Shown here: positions 43,038 through 52,014 of the stretch, piece by piece
Layout: every line of letters starts with the position of its first letter
Numbering within the stretch: position 1 is the first letter of the stretch
Source of the DNA: an uncultured Lachnospiraceae bacterium
GTDB taxonomy: Bacteria; Bacillota; Clostridia; Lachnospirales; Lachnospiraceae
Length of the DNA: 64,000 nucleotides
NCBI GenBank assembly: GCA_902779395.1
Contig: CACZBK010000019.1
Location: forward strand, 1-64,000
Direction: 5' to 3'
Made by a program: the position numbers and the translations under genes
The notes under the pieces: generated by a model
Database searches by the model: none
The model's input: the letters and a program-made list of their open reading frames with translations, nothing else
Told to the model about the DNA's origin: nothing

Positions 43038-44460
43038 TTCCGTCCCCCACCTGCTTAACTATATTCTTTGCCCAGATTCCGCTTATTACCATGGCACCGC
43101 CTATAACAGCCTTTAAGATCTCGGCACTCTGCACTATGAGTACCATGAGCACCACATCGATCTGCGTATAACGGCTGAGCACATACGCCAGCGGCGCCAC
43201 GATGAGCCAGGCGAAGCAGCTGTCAAACAAAAACGTGATGAACGTATTACCGCCGGAGCGTATCGTAAAATAAGAAGCATGCGTATATGCAAATACCGGC
43301 ATGAGCGCTCCAAAGATTATTATCAGCTTCATAGCCATTAACCTTATCCAGTCACTTGTATTATAGAGAAGCGGAAAGAACGGACTGATAAGTATCATCA
43401 GCAGGCCGAATACTATACCGCAGCCAACCGTAAATGCCCGCATCTTCCTTGCATGATCCTTAGCCTTTTCTATATCGCCGCTGCCAAGCACCTGTCCGAC
43501 AAGGATCCCCACAGCCTCTCCCATAGCCAGGAATGCTACGCCAAGAAATCCCCAGAGCGTATTCTCTATATTAAGTGCCGCCACCGAATCCAGGCTTCTG
43601 TAAGAATAGCACTGGTTCATAAATGTCTGTCCTGCTGCCCATAAAGTCTCATTGAGCATAAGCGGCAGCGACTTGAGCAGATACTTCCACATAAGCCTGC
43701 CGGGTATGAAAAAGTGTCTGAATACCCCTTTTATAAAAGGATGGCTCTTGCTGTGAGTCATAGTATAGATGATCAGCACAAACATCTCCACAAAACGTGA
43801 GATCACCGTCGCGATCGCTGCCCCGTCGGCGCCAAGTGCCGGCAGGCCCAGATAACCGTAGATCAGCAGAAGATTTCCGATAAGGTTTACAAAAATAGCT
43901 ATAACGGATGCCATCATCGGCACCTTTGTCTGCCCTGTGTCTCTTAATGTACCTGCATAGGCATTGGTAATGCCTACGGGTATCAGGCCGTAGAGCATGA
44001 TATCCATATAGCGTGATCCTATGGAAAGGATCACCGTGGAATGGTTAACAACGTCCCCTTTTACATATTCTTCCCCGTGAAGGAACATGGTTATAAGAGG
44101 TTTTGAAAAGCGCTTCAGCACCAGTATACAGATGATGCAGAGCACTGTATTGATCATAAGCTTGGCGCGGAAGGTATTGCGCACACCCTCCGTATCGCCC
44201 ATGCCATGATACTGCGCTGTAAATATCCCCACTCCGGCCGTAGCACCGAATACCAGCAGAAAGAAGACGAACATAAGCTGGTTTGAGATCGCTACTCCGG
44301 ACAGCGGATCCGTACCCAGATGTCCTATCATCAGATTATCGAGCATGCTCACAAGGCTGGATACCCCGTTCTGCACCATGATAGGCACCGCCACGGCAAG
44401 CACCGCCTTATAGAATGCCTTATTTCCAATGTATTTTTTTAAACCTTTATTCTCTGTCAT
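43012..44460 (-). CDS. MATE-family multidrug/cation efflux protein
   Basis: 482 residues from the ATG at 44458-44460, with about twelve membrane helices in two MatE halves (first half with SLVSMLDNLMIGHLG, a typical MATE N-terminal motif). MATE proteins export cationic drugs or metabolites in exchange for Na+ or H+. No ribosome site is seen, and the -10 TATAAT ends 10 nt before the ATG, so the mRNA may be nearly leaderless. Confidence 0.93.
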   Translation of the reverse strand: MTENKGLKKYIGNKAFYKAVLAVAVPIMVQNGVSSLVSMLDNLMIGHLGTDPLSGVAISNQLMFVFFLLVFGATAGVGIFTAQYHGMGDTEGVRNTFRAKLMINTVLCIICILVLKRFSKPLITMFLHGEEYVKGDVVNHSTVILSIGSRYMDIMLYGLIPVGITNAYAGTLRDTGQTKVPMMASVIAIFVNLIGNLLLIYGYLGLPALGADGAAIATVISRFVEMFVLIIYTMTHSKSHPFIKGVFRHFFIPGRLMWKYLLKSLPLMLNETLWAAGQTFMNQCYSYRSLDSVAALNIENTLWGFLGVAFLAMGEAVGILVGQVLGSGDIEKAKDHARKMRAFTVGCGIVFGLLMILISPFFPLLYNTSDWIRLMAMKLIIIFGALMPVFAYTHASYFTIRSGGNTFITFLFDSCFAWLIVAPLAYVLSRYTQIDVVLMVLIVQSAEILKAVIGGAMVISGIWAKNIVKQVGDGNAGNKKAG

Positions 44461-44470
44461 AATGTGCAAA

Positions 44471-44499
44471 ATTATATACCTATATGAACAGATTTACAA
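44471..44499 (-). promoter_or_regulatory. Promoter of the MATE gene
   Basis: TTGTAA (44494-44499), 17-bp spacer, TATAAT (44471-44476) on the minus strand, only 10 nt before the ATG. Confidence 0.7.
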
Positions 44500-44590
44500 G
44501 GATGGAAGATACTTCGTGCTCCTCCCCGGAATGAACGTATCATAAGATATGTTTATTGCGGATGATCACCAGCAACTATCATATAAACCC

Positions 44591-44619
44591 TTGCATGCCA
44601 AAAACATACATGCTATACT
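44591..44619 (+). promoter_or_regulatory. Promoter of the ECF S-component gene
   Basis: TTGCAT (44591-44596), 17-bp spacer, extended -10 TGCTATACT (hexamer 44614-44619). The leader is too short for a riboswitch. Confidence 0.7.
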
Positions 44620-44651
44620 CTCTTGAAAATAAAAAAGGAGGTGTCATAAAA

Positions 44652-45206
44652 ATGTATACATCTAAGAATGCTATTTCTGTTAAGACCTTAACGCTCTCAG
44701 CAGTATTTATGGCGCTCACCATTGCACTGTCTTCGTTCAGCATCCCGGTGCCTGGTGGCCATCTATACTTCTGCGATGCCGCCATCTGTACCGGTGCCAT
44801 ACTTATAGCTAATCCCGTAGCTGCTTTTATAATGGGCGGATTCGGATCCTTCCTTGGAGATGTTTTCTTTAACCCGCCCTCAATGTTCGTATCACTCTTT
44901 ACGCACGGTATACAGGCAGCTGTCATAGCCTTTTGCAGCAGCCGTCTGTTTGCAAAAGGAAAGCTGCGCAGTGACCACCCTCATGCAGCCATTTTCATTT
45001 CACAGGCTATAGGCGTGCTCTTAGGTGCAGTGATCATGGTCACCGGTTATACCTTAGGACGTGCATACGTATATGCCACACCGGAATATGCCGTTTTAAA
45101 GCTTCCTTTTGAGATCCTTCAGGCCCTTTTCGGTGTAGTTACCTCACTGGCACTCTGTGCACCGTCATCTCATCTTCGCATAGCAGCCAGACGCTCTCAG
45201 GCATAG
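44652..45206 (+). CDS. ECF transporter S component
   Basis: 184 residues from the ATG at 44652 (AGGAGG 10 nt upstream). Five to six membrane helices with the S-component pattern (VKTLTLSAVFMALTIALS at the start; GGFGSFLGDVFF in the middle). S components bind a vitamin or similar compound and share the common EcfAAT energy module, which is encoded elsewhere. The substrate cannot be told; no riboswitch lies upstream. Confidence 0.85.
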   Translation: MYTSKNAISVKTLTLSAVFMALTIALSSFSIPVPGGHLYFCDAAICTGAILIANPVAAFIMGGFGSFLGDVFFNPPSMFVSLFTHGIQAAVIAFCSSRLFAKGKLRSDHPHAAIFISQAIGVLLGAVIMVTGYTLGRAYVYATPEYAVLKLPFEILQALFGVVTSLALCAPSSHLRIAARRSQA

Positions 45207-45230
45207 CTTACAGTTCATACTTCAGTATCA

Positions 45231-45261
45231 AAAATGCCCCGGTATGACCGGAGCATTTTTT
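45231..45261. terminator. Bidirectional terminator
   Basis: AAAATGC-CCGG pairs with CCGG-GCATTTT around TATGA, with one bulged base, and T-runs on both strands. It separates the ECF gene from the convergent aldo/keto reductase gene. Confidence 0.85.
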
Positions 45262-46367
45262 TATGCAAGAGCTTCTTTACACCGCTTCAGCTCATCTATT
45301 ATCTTAATGTGCTGGGGGCATGCATTCTCGCACTGTCCGCACGCGACGCAGGCTTCCGCTCCCGCTCCCTTTGATACCACATCCTTATATGCCCGGGCTG
45401 CCTCTTCGATCTGCCCGTCGCCCAGGCGCTTATTCATTGCAGCAAAGATATCGGGTATGGGGATCTGTTTAGGGCAGCCCTTGGTACAATACGAACAGGC
45501 TGTACAGGGGATCGTGGCACTGCGTCCCATTATCTCCTGGGCCTTCCTGATGATAATGCGTTCTTCTTCGTTAAGGGGTTTAAAATCCTTCATATATGAA
45601 AGATTATCTTTCATCTGGGCTGTATTTGACATTCCCGAAAGAACAGTAAGTATGCCTTCAAGGGATGCCACAAAACGTATTGCCCAGGATGCGTAAGAAG
45701 CATCGGGGTTATATCCGTCAAAGAGTTTCTTAACCTCTTTAGGCGGATCGGCCAGTGCCCCGCCTTTGACAGGCTCCATGACTACTATCTTCTTCCCGTA
45801 CTTACGTGCCATCTCGTAATTGGCTCTGGAGGTCACATTGGGATTCTCCCAATCCGCATAGTTGATCTGCAGCTGCACAAAATCAGCTTCAGGATGAGCC
45901 TTCAATATTTTCTCCAGAAGCTCCGGACCGTCGTGGAATGAGAACCCTGCGTAGCGGATACGCCCCTTTTCCTTTTCCTCTTTAACAAAATCCCAAAGAT
46001 GAAACTTTTCATATTTACGGTAATTATTCTCCATGAGCGTATGAAGGAGATAATAATCGATATAATCCGTACCCATGCGGCTCAGCGAAGTCTCAAACTG
46101 CTGCCTTGCCATCTTTTCCGTAAGTGCCAGCATGGCAAAAAGCTTCGTTGCAAGAGTAAAGCTTTCTCTTGGATGCCTGGCCACCAGCGCTTTACCGGTA
46201 GCTTCTTCGGATCCGGGATAGACATGCGCGGTATCAAAATATGTAAAACCCGCATCCATGAACATATCCACCATTTCACTTGTCTGGGGTATATCTATGC
46301 CAAGTCCTTTCTTCGGCAGACGCATCAGACCAAAACCAAGCTTACCGGTTTCTTCCATACTTATCAT
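45261..46367 (-). CDS. Aldo/keto reductase with ferredoxin-like domain
   Basis: 368 residues. The N-terminal TIM barrel has the AKR motifs (GFGLMRLP, FDTAHVYPGSE with the catalytic Asp/Tyr, DYIDYYLLHT with the active-site His). The C-terminal 90 residues carry two clusters of [4Fe-4S] type (CTACSYCTKGCP and CVACGQCENACP). This combination is frequent in anaerobes and suggests electron transfer from ferredoxin. Substrate unknown. AGGAGG precedes the ATG. Confidence 0.92.
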   Translation of the reverse strand: MISMEETGKLGFGLMRLPKKGLGIDIPQTSEMVDMFMDAGFTYFDTAHVYPGSEEATGKALVARHPRESFTLATKLFAMLALTEKMARQQFETSLSRMGTDYIDYYLLHTLMENNYRKYEKFHLWDFVKEEKEKGRIRYAGFSFHDGPELLEKILKAHPEADFVQLQINYADWENPNVTSRANYEMARKYGKKIVVMEPVKGGALADPPKEVKKLFDGYNPDASYASWAIRFVASLEGILTVLSGMSNTAQMKDNLSYMKDFKPLNEEERIIIRKAQEIMGRSATIPCTACSYCTKGCPKQIPIPDIFAAMNKRLGDGQIEEAARAYKDVVSKGAGAEACVACGQCENACPQHIKIIDELKRCKEALA

Positions 46368-46471
46368 ACGCGCTCCTCCTTCTCATACTGTATATCGTTT
46401 TCTGCGATATCTCTGTATCTGATTATACATGTGAGTTCATAGGCCTGCAAGATGGCAAATATACAAATACA

Positions 46472-46491
46472 CCGCAGGATCTCTCCTGCGG
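46472..46491 (-). terminator. Hairpin after the DUF4349 gene
   Basis: A perfect 8-bp stem (CCGCAGGA and complement) with a 4-base loop, 25 nt after the stop; the following T-content is modest (TGTATTTG). Confidence 0.5.
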
Positions 46492-46516
46492 CGCATCTGA
46501 TCATTTCCCCTATGTT

Positions 46517-47530
46517 TTATGCCGGATTCTCCGATACATTTTCTTTAGTCTTTTTAAATCTCTCTTTTATCTTTTTGATAACGCTCTTTATGACCTTCTT
46601 TCCGATAAGGAAAGCCGCCAGAAGAACCACTCCCCAGATGAGGATATAAGGCAGGTTCATTACAACGCCTATACCGAAATTCTGGAGACCGCGCCCTATA
46701 TTATGAAAGCTGGCCATAAATCCGCTGCCCATCTTCTCCCATGCGCTCTGCTCAGTCACCGGTGTAAGTTCCTCCACCTCGCTTACATTTATGGAAAGGG
46801 TTGCATAATCCACAAGATTATCATATGTACGAAGCTGGCTTTCCATGCTCTCGATCTGATAACGCACATCTGCAAGTCTGTTCTCAATAGTGATCAGATC
46901 CTCAACAGTCTCTGCCCTGGCCAGCATATTGATCAGGCTCTGTTCCTCTGTCCTTAATGCATTCTTGTGACTTTCCATATCAACATAAGCGAGTGTGACA
47001 TCATTTGTATTCTCATTACGGCTGATCACATTGGCCCTGCCGCCCACATCGCTAAGAAACTGATCCAGGTTATCAGCCGGGATCCTGAACACAAAGCTGG
47101 TATTGCGCCTGGAGCCGCCTCCGTTATATGCGCTTCCGTTGTAGCTGTAGCTGTTCTCGATATAACCGCCCACGGCTGCTATATTTGTCTGGAGAAAAGC
47201 TATCAGATCGTCATATTCTTTAGTCTCCACTTCCATATTGACATTACGGATAAGCTTACGTGAGCTGGTTGCGGCACTTTCTCCCACATCCGGCATCCCC
47301 ATGGCAGGCTCCGCTGCATCCGCCTCTTCATCATAAACAGCATAATCCGCCATATCGGCTGCAACTGCTCCACTGCTGAATCCGTAGCCTGCGGCAGCCG
47401 GTGCCGAACCGGCGTATGTATATGCTTCCGCAGCAATACCTTCACTGTTTTTTGTATAACTGCGTCCGCCGCATCCGCCCAGAAGCAGCATTCCTGCCAG
47501 TACTATTCCGAATAAGCTTTTCTTTTTCAT
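46517..47530 (-). CDS. DUF4349-domain lipoprotein
   Basis: 337 residues. Lipoprotein signal (GIVLAGMLLLGGC), a linker, then the DUF4349 domain from about residue 90 (RKLIRNVNMEVETKEYDDL, FVFRIPADNLDQFL), a coiled coil (about 195-240) and one membrane helix near the C-terminus (ILIWGVVLLAAFLIGKK) with a basic cytoplasmic tail. The function of DUF4349 is unknown; the shape suggests an extracellular domain anchored at both ends. Good ribosome site (GGGAGG). Confidence 0.87.
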   Translation of the reverse strand: MKKKSLFGIVLAGMLLLGGCGGRSYTKNSEGIAAEAYTYAGSAPAAAGYGFSSGAVAADMADYAVYDEEADAAEPAMGMPDVGESAATSSRKLIRNVNMEVETKEYDDLIAFLQTNIAAVGGYIENSYSYNGSAYNGGGSRRNTSFVFRIPADNLDQFLSDVGGRANVISRNENTNDVTLAYVDMESHKNALRTEEQSLINMLARAETVEDLITIENRLADVRYQIESMESQLRTYDNLVDYATLSINVSEVEELTPVTEQSAWEKMGSGFMASFHNIGRGLQNFGIGVVMNLPYILIWGVVLLAAFLIGKKVIKSVIKKIKERFKKTKENVSENPA

Positions 47531-47616
47531 ATCCCGTTTACCTCCCGTGTTTTAAGGTTGTTATGTTCTGTATACGCACAACGGGATAAGGATTTATGGG
47601 TTTATAAAAAAAATAA

Positions 47617-47641
47617 CGGCCATACACGATCTGCATGGCCG
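47617..47641 (-). terminator. Terminator of the rnhA/MutS-like operon
   Basis: CGGCCAT pairs with ATGGCCG around 11 bases, followed on the minus strand by TTATTTTTTTT. Confidence 0.88.
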
Positions 47642-47647
47642 CTCATT

Positions 47648-49405
47648 TCACTCTTCACTGCTTTTTTCGGATGCCGTAAGCTGTTCAAATGTCACACCGT
47701 ATCTTACCGCTATATCCTCCGCATAGGACCGGCCTTCCGGAGGAGCCGTCTTCATCTTAAAAGACCTCAATCCCGCAGTGGATACAGCTACAAGGGAAGC
47801 CGCCTGTGCTCTTTCGATCCCGGCATTCAGCTCATCGATCTCCAAAGCCAGCTTATGCATATGTGTGTTATATACCGTACGTGCACCCTTTGTCAGTATC
47901 GCACGTATGGCATCCTTGGCGATAAAATACCCTTCTTCAAATGAGGTGGTTGAAAAAGTCTCGTTTAAAAGCAGCAGGCTCTTATCTGTGCAGGCATCAA
48001 ATAGTGCTTTAAAACGGCTGCACTCTTCACCCAGTCTTCCCAGATCCATTGTCTTATCCTCATCCGCAGGATAATGAGTATAGATACAGTCTGCAGGAAT
48101 AAATTCAAACCGTCTGCAAGGTACGCTTATCCCCCCCTGGGCCAGTACATAGATCAGACCTATCGCCTGTGTGATGGTAGTCTTGCCGCCGCGGTTTGCA
48201 CCGGTCAGCAGATAAAGTGTATGCTCTTTGGAAAAGTCCAGATCATTCTTTACTATATCTTTGAAAGGCATTTCTCCCACAGCTGCCAGTTTCAGATTAT
48301 AAAGCCCGACAGCCTGCATGCTTCTCTCGCTGTTTGCCTGCTCTTCGTTCATAACTACCGGAGTACAGAATTCATATCCTTTTTCCTTAAGCTTTTCAAT
48401 ATATTCTGCCCAGCGTATGTAAAACATGAACTCAGGTATAAGATCCGCGATATTACCAATGCTGAAATTAACATACTTACTCAGTACCTGCTCCAGTCTG
48501 CGTGTCATGAGATTCAGCATGCCGCTTACTTCCTTGTCAAAAAAGCGGGTCACATACTGTGCGGGATCATTATCCGGAGGAGTGACCAGAGTTGATGCCA
48601 GAAGCGGGGTAAGCAGCGGCACACGTGCAGCCGCATATAAAGCTCCAAGCTTCATGGTGTTTCCGCCGGAAAAATCCGCAGAACTGTTATCAACGGGATG
48701 AAAGCGCATATGTCCGTCCCATTTCTCATCATCCTTTAATCCGTTTCTGGTAGTAACGGCTTCCGAAAAACTGGACAGAATGCCTGAACTCTTAAACTCC
48801 TTTTTATTTACGGATATAAGTCCTATACTGTCGACCTGGAAATTACGGTTCAGATTGATCCCTACAGTTATACTCTTAAGATTATCGGTATCGGCTTTCA
48901 GGGCTGCTATATCCTGTTTCAGCTCGGCAAAGAGTGAATCCTGATATATCATATCGATATGATCATGAAGCGTCTTCAAGCCTTCAGAAGTGATCTCGAA
49001 TTTTTCAAGGCATTCACGTATCTGTTCCACACATTTGATATAATCATCCAGCTCACTCAAACGGTGAAGAAGCTCCCATACCCCGGTACGCATGTCATGA
49101 TCCTTTTTGAAATTACCGTAATCATTTAAGAACTGTACATGCGAAAGAAGCTCCATCATCTGTGTACGCAGATCGGGATATTTCATGATATCATTAAACA
49201 CGCCTGCCCTGTAGGCGGCCACAAAAGGATCGTCCGTCATTGCCCTCATCACGGAAGCGATCACACTGCGTTCCGTGACCTTCTGGGTAAGCTTGTCACA
49301 GATACTGTCAAGCCCCAGATCATGCCATGACGCATCAGAGATATTACGGTATACTATTCCTTCCCTGTCCGGAAAAAGTATGCTTATGGGATTTTTCTTT
49401 GCCAT
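47648..49405 (-). CDS. MutS-like ATPase (soluble)
   Basis: 585 residues. It lacks the mismatch-recognition domain of true MutS. The first 380 residues are helical (core-like lever), and the C-terminus has a MutS-type ABC ATPase: Walker A in LLTGANRGGKTTITQAIG, and the segment LLLNETFSTTSFEEG at Walker B (Asn in place of the usual Asp), followed by YNTHMHKLA. Related stand-alone proteins are of unknown function. AGGAGA precedes the ATG. Last gene of the operon, after rnhA. Confidence 0.82.
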   Translation of the reverse strand: MAKKNPISILFPDREGIVYRNISDASWHDLGLDSICDKLTQKVTERSVIASVMRAMTDDPFVAAYRAGVFNDIMKYPDLRTQMMELLSHVQFLNDYGNFKKDHDMRTGVWELLHRLSELDDYIKCVEQIRECLEKFEITSEGLKTLHDHIDMIYQDSLFAELKQDIAALKADTDNLKSITVGINLNRNFQVDSIGLISVNKKEFKSSGILSSFSEAVTTRNGLKDDEKWDGHMRFHPVDNSSADFSGGNTMKLGALYAAARVPLLTPLLASTLVTPPDNDPAQYVTRFFDKEVSGMLNLMTRRLEQVLSKYVNFSIGNIADLIPEFMFYIRWAEYIEKLKEKGYEFCTPVVMNEEQANSERSMQAVGLYNLKLAAVGEMPFKDIVKNDLDFSKEHTLYLLTGANRGGKTTITQAIGLIYVLAQGGISVPCRRFEFIPADCIYTHYPADEDKTMDLGRLGEECSRFKALFDACTDKSLLLLNETFSTTSFEEGYFIAKDAIRAILTKGARTVYNTHMHKLALEIDELNAGIERAQAASLVAVSTAGLRSFKMKTAPPEGRSYAEDIAVRYGVTFEQLTASEKSSEE

Positions 49406-49420
49406 TATCCTGAAATCTCC

Positions 49421-49909
49421 TTACAGACCGGATGACACTGCAGGATCATCCAAAAGATCCTCTCCGTCAGCGGCAGCAGTTGCCAGCTTATCGCATCGTT
49501 CGTTTATTTCTTCTCCGGCATGTCCTTTTACCCAGATAAAGTTTACTTTATGCTGTTCTTTTGCCTTAAGCAGGCGTTTCCACAGGTCAATGTTTTTAAC
49601 TTCCTCATTTTTCCCGCGCTTCCATCCTTTTTTCAGCCAGGAATCTATCCAGTGCTGGTTAAAGGCATCCACAAGGTATTTTGAATCCGAATGCAGGTCT
49701 ACCTCACAGGGCTTAGTCAGTTCCTCCAGGGCAACGATCGCAGCCATAAGCTCCATACGGTTATTAGTCGTCTTTTTATAACCTGCGCTCAGTTCTTTTT
49801 CATGCAGCACACCCTTAGAATCAATAAACTGAAGTACAGCCCCGTATCCGCCGGGACCGTCCGGATTACCCCGTGCCGCGCCGTCCGTATATATAGTAAC
49901 TTTCGTCAT
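49421..49909 (-). CDS. rnhA: Ribonuclease HI
   Basis: 162 residues. Catalytic residues of the RNase H fold are visible: Asp in [11 protein letters not shown], Glu in NRMELMA, Asp in HSDSKYL and the final Asp in CDKLATAA. It cleaves RNA in RNA-DNA hybrids and so removes R-loops and primers. The ATG overlaps the stop of the MutS-like gene before it by 4 nt (ATGA). It lies between two MutS-like ATPase genes. Confidence 0.95.
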   Translation of the reverse strand: MTKVTIYTDGAARGNPDGPGGYGAVLQFIDSKGVLHEKELSAGYKKTTNNRMELMAAIVALEELTKPCEVDLHSDSKYLVDAFNQHWIDSWLKKGWKRGKNEEVKNIDLWKRLLKAKEQHKVNFIWVKGHAGEEINERCDKLATAAADGEDLLDDPAVSSGL

Positions 49910-51576
49910 GTCCAGGCCCCTTCTTTCATAAACTGCTGTGCCAGATCTTCGGCTTCCTTTACCAGTGCCGGGTCATATCCCATTACCGAGAGCAGCCTGA
50001 TAGCATTCCTTGATGTGGCCTTGCCCTGCATCAGCTTGTAGTTAAAGAGAACGTCCCCGTCTTTTATCTCTTCCTCAAAATGGTAGTTCTCATAATACTG
50101 CTTAAGCAGCTCCGTAAGCTCGATGTCATGGGTCGCTGCTGCCGCAAACAGCTTTTTACTGTCCATGGACTTTAATATGACAGTTGAGGCGGCGATACGC
50201 TCTACCGTATTGGTACCGCGCAGCACTTCATCCACATAGCAGGCGATCTTTGCTCCGGGCTGCTTAGCTGCTTCCAGTATACGCCTCATAGCCTTTATCT
50301 CTACCATGAAGTAACTTTCCGCACTTGCCAGATCATCCCGCAGAGACATTGAAGTATATATCCTGTGCATATCTGTATGGAATTCATCCGCGCATGCGAA
50401 ATAAAAACACTGTCCGAAGAGCTGGTTTAATGCCATGGTCTTTAAGAAGGTGGATTTACCGGAAGCATTTGAACCGGTCAGAAGCATGTTCCCTTTAAGC
50501 TCGTAAGAATTCTTAACGGGATCGGCTATCATCGGATGATACAGCTCTTTTGCCGCTTCCTTCCCGTCATATACCGGTGTGCATACTGTCCCCAGTGCCC
50601 TCTTATAGGAAGCAACGGCTATGATCATCTCGATATAGCCCAGTGATCCGTGCAGGGAATCGATCTGTGTCTTATGACTCAGCATCTGCCTGAACATACG
50701 GTAAAAACTGATCAGATCCGTATGCAATATCATATTTAAATAATCTGCGACCACTTCCATGGGATCGCCGCTTGAACTGTCGCCTTTAAAGACCGCACCG
50801 GCACCACGGGTGAAATCCTTAAGCTCATCCAGTGCTTTCTTCATCTCCTCCTGCTCGCGCTTAATACAGGGGATATCCATCTTAATGGCTTTCCGCCCGG
50901 AATAGATATCACGCATAATATACTTAAGCGTTACCACATAAGGCTGTATCTTTCCTTTAGTCCTGAAATACCATGCCATATTGAACACTATGGCAGCGAT
51001 CATCGCAAGGATACCGGTACCTGTCTTTACAAACAGAAGGGCTATTGCAGCCGCTAACAACAGCGGTGCGATAAAATGCATCCCAAGCGTCTTATCCTCT
51101 CCCAGCGTATCTGCAAAATCCAGGTGGTCATACAGAGAATATCGCCCGCTCTTTCCCATGCAGGCAAAGAAATACTGCATCTCCTCTCTTTCTTTCTGAT
51201 GCTCATCAAAATATCTTATCTGTTCATCTCTGCGTTTCAGTTCCTCCTCATCAAAAAGAGGCGTACGCAGTGTATGATAAAGCAGTTCCTCTCCGGCTGA
51301 TGAGTAAGTTAAGTCCATCACCGTGAAGATACGGTCCAGCTCCAGGTCGGAAGCTGTGATATCATCAATGGACAGATCATCCCTGTGCTTTCTGAAATAT
51401 GCCGTGATACATTCAGCTCTCTCGGCGCTTATCGGTTTGTCCCTGAATTTTCCATACTCCCTGTGTATACGTCCCTTTAAAAGCCGGGTATATTTACGGC
51501 GCTCCAGAAGACCAAAAAAGGTAAATACAGCCACAAGTGCTGCAAAAAGTCCAAGTACTAACAGTATCTCATTCAT
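49906..51576 (-). CDS. MutS-like ATPase with N-terminal membrane segments
   Basis: 556 residues from the ATG at 51574-51576, one base after the cdd stop. One membrane helix at the very N-terminus ([21 protein letters not shown]) and two more near 175-215, then a helical core and a C-terminal MutS-type ATPase (Walker [17 protein letters not shown]; Walker [25 protein letters not shown]). Membrane-bound MutS homologues are of unknown role. Together with the second MutS-like protein it flanks rnhA. Confidence 0.83.
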   Translation of the reverse strand: MNEILLVLGLFAALVAVFTFFGLLERRKYTRLLKGRIHREYGKFRDKPISAERAECITAYFRKHRDDLSIDDITASDLELDRIFTVMDLTYSSAGEELLYHTLRTPLFDEEELKRRDEQIRYFDEHQKEREEMQYFFACMGKSGRYSLYDHLDFADTLGEDKTLGMHFIAPLLLAAAIALLFVKTGTGILAMIAAIVFNMAWYFRTKGKIQPYVVTLKYIMRDIYSGRKAIKMDIPCIKREQEEMKKALDELKDFTRGAGAVFKGDSSSGDPMEVVADYLNMILHTDLISFYRMFRQMLSHKTQIDSLHGSLGYIEMIIAVASYKRALGTVCTPVYDGKEAAKELYHPMIADPVKNSYELKGNMLLTGSNASGKSTFLKTMALNQLFGQCFYFACADEFHTDMHRIYTSMSLRDDLASAESYFMVEIKAMRRILEAAKQPGAKIACYVDEVLRGTNTVERIAASTVILKSMDSKKLFAAAATHDIELTELLKQYYENYHFEEEIKDGDVLFNYKLMQGKATSRNAIRLLSVMGYDPALVKEAEDLAQQFMKEGAWT

Positions 51577-51577
51577 C

Positions 51578-51988
51578 TTACTCAAGCGCCTCCGGTCCAA
51601 AGCTTTCGGGAAGCAGTTCCTGAAGGCTGTATTCTTTATAATCCTCGGAAGAAGTACCTACCAGCACCTTAAGCTTCTTCGGATCACAGAATTCTCTTAA
51701 TACCTGTCTGCAGATCCCGCAGGGGAAGGCCATGTTCAGTTCATCACCCTTTCCTCCGGATATCGCAATGGTCTTCAGCTTAAGATGCCCCTCGCTCACA
51801 GCCTTAAACACAGCAGTCCTTTCTGCACAGCATGTCGCACCGTAAGACGCATTTTCAACATTACTTCCTGTAAAAAGCTGATCATCCTCCGTTATCAGAG
51901 CCGCTCCTACCCTGTATCCCGAGTAAGGAGCATATGCCATATGCCTTGCGGCTATGGCAAAGCCCATCAGCTGTTTATTGTCTATCAT
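51578..51988 (-). CDS. cdd: Cytidine deaminase
   Basis: 136 residues from the ATG at 51986-51988 (GGAGG 6 nt upstream). Zinc ligands and catalytic Glu are in TCCAERTA and PCGICRQVL, the tetrameric small Cdd type with three Cys. It converts cytidine and deoxycytidine to uridine and deoxyuridine in salvage. Tightly followed by the MutS-like gene. Confidence 0.93.
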   Translation of the reverse strand: MIDNKQLMGFAIAARHMAYAPYSGYRVGAALITEDDQLFTGSNVENASYGATCCAERTAVFKAVSEGHLKLKTIAISGGKGDELNMAFPCGICRQVLREFCDPKKLKVLVGTSSEDYKEYSLQELLPESFGPEALE

Positions 51989-52014
51989 AAAAAACCTCCG
52001 TTTGTGAACATTTA

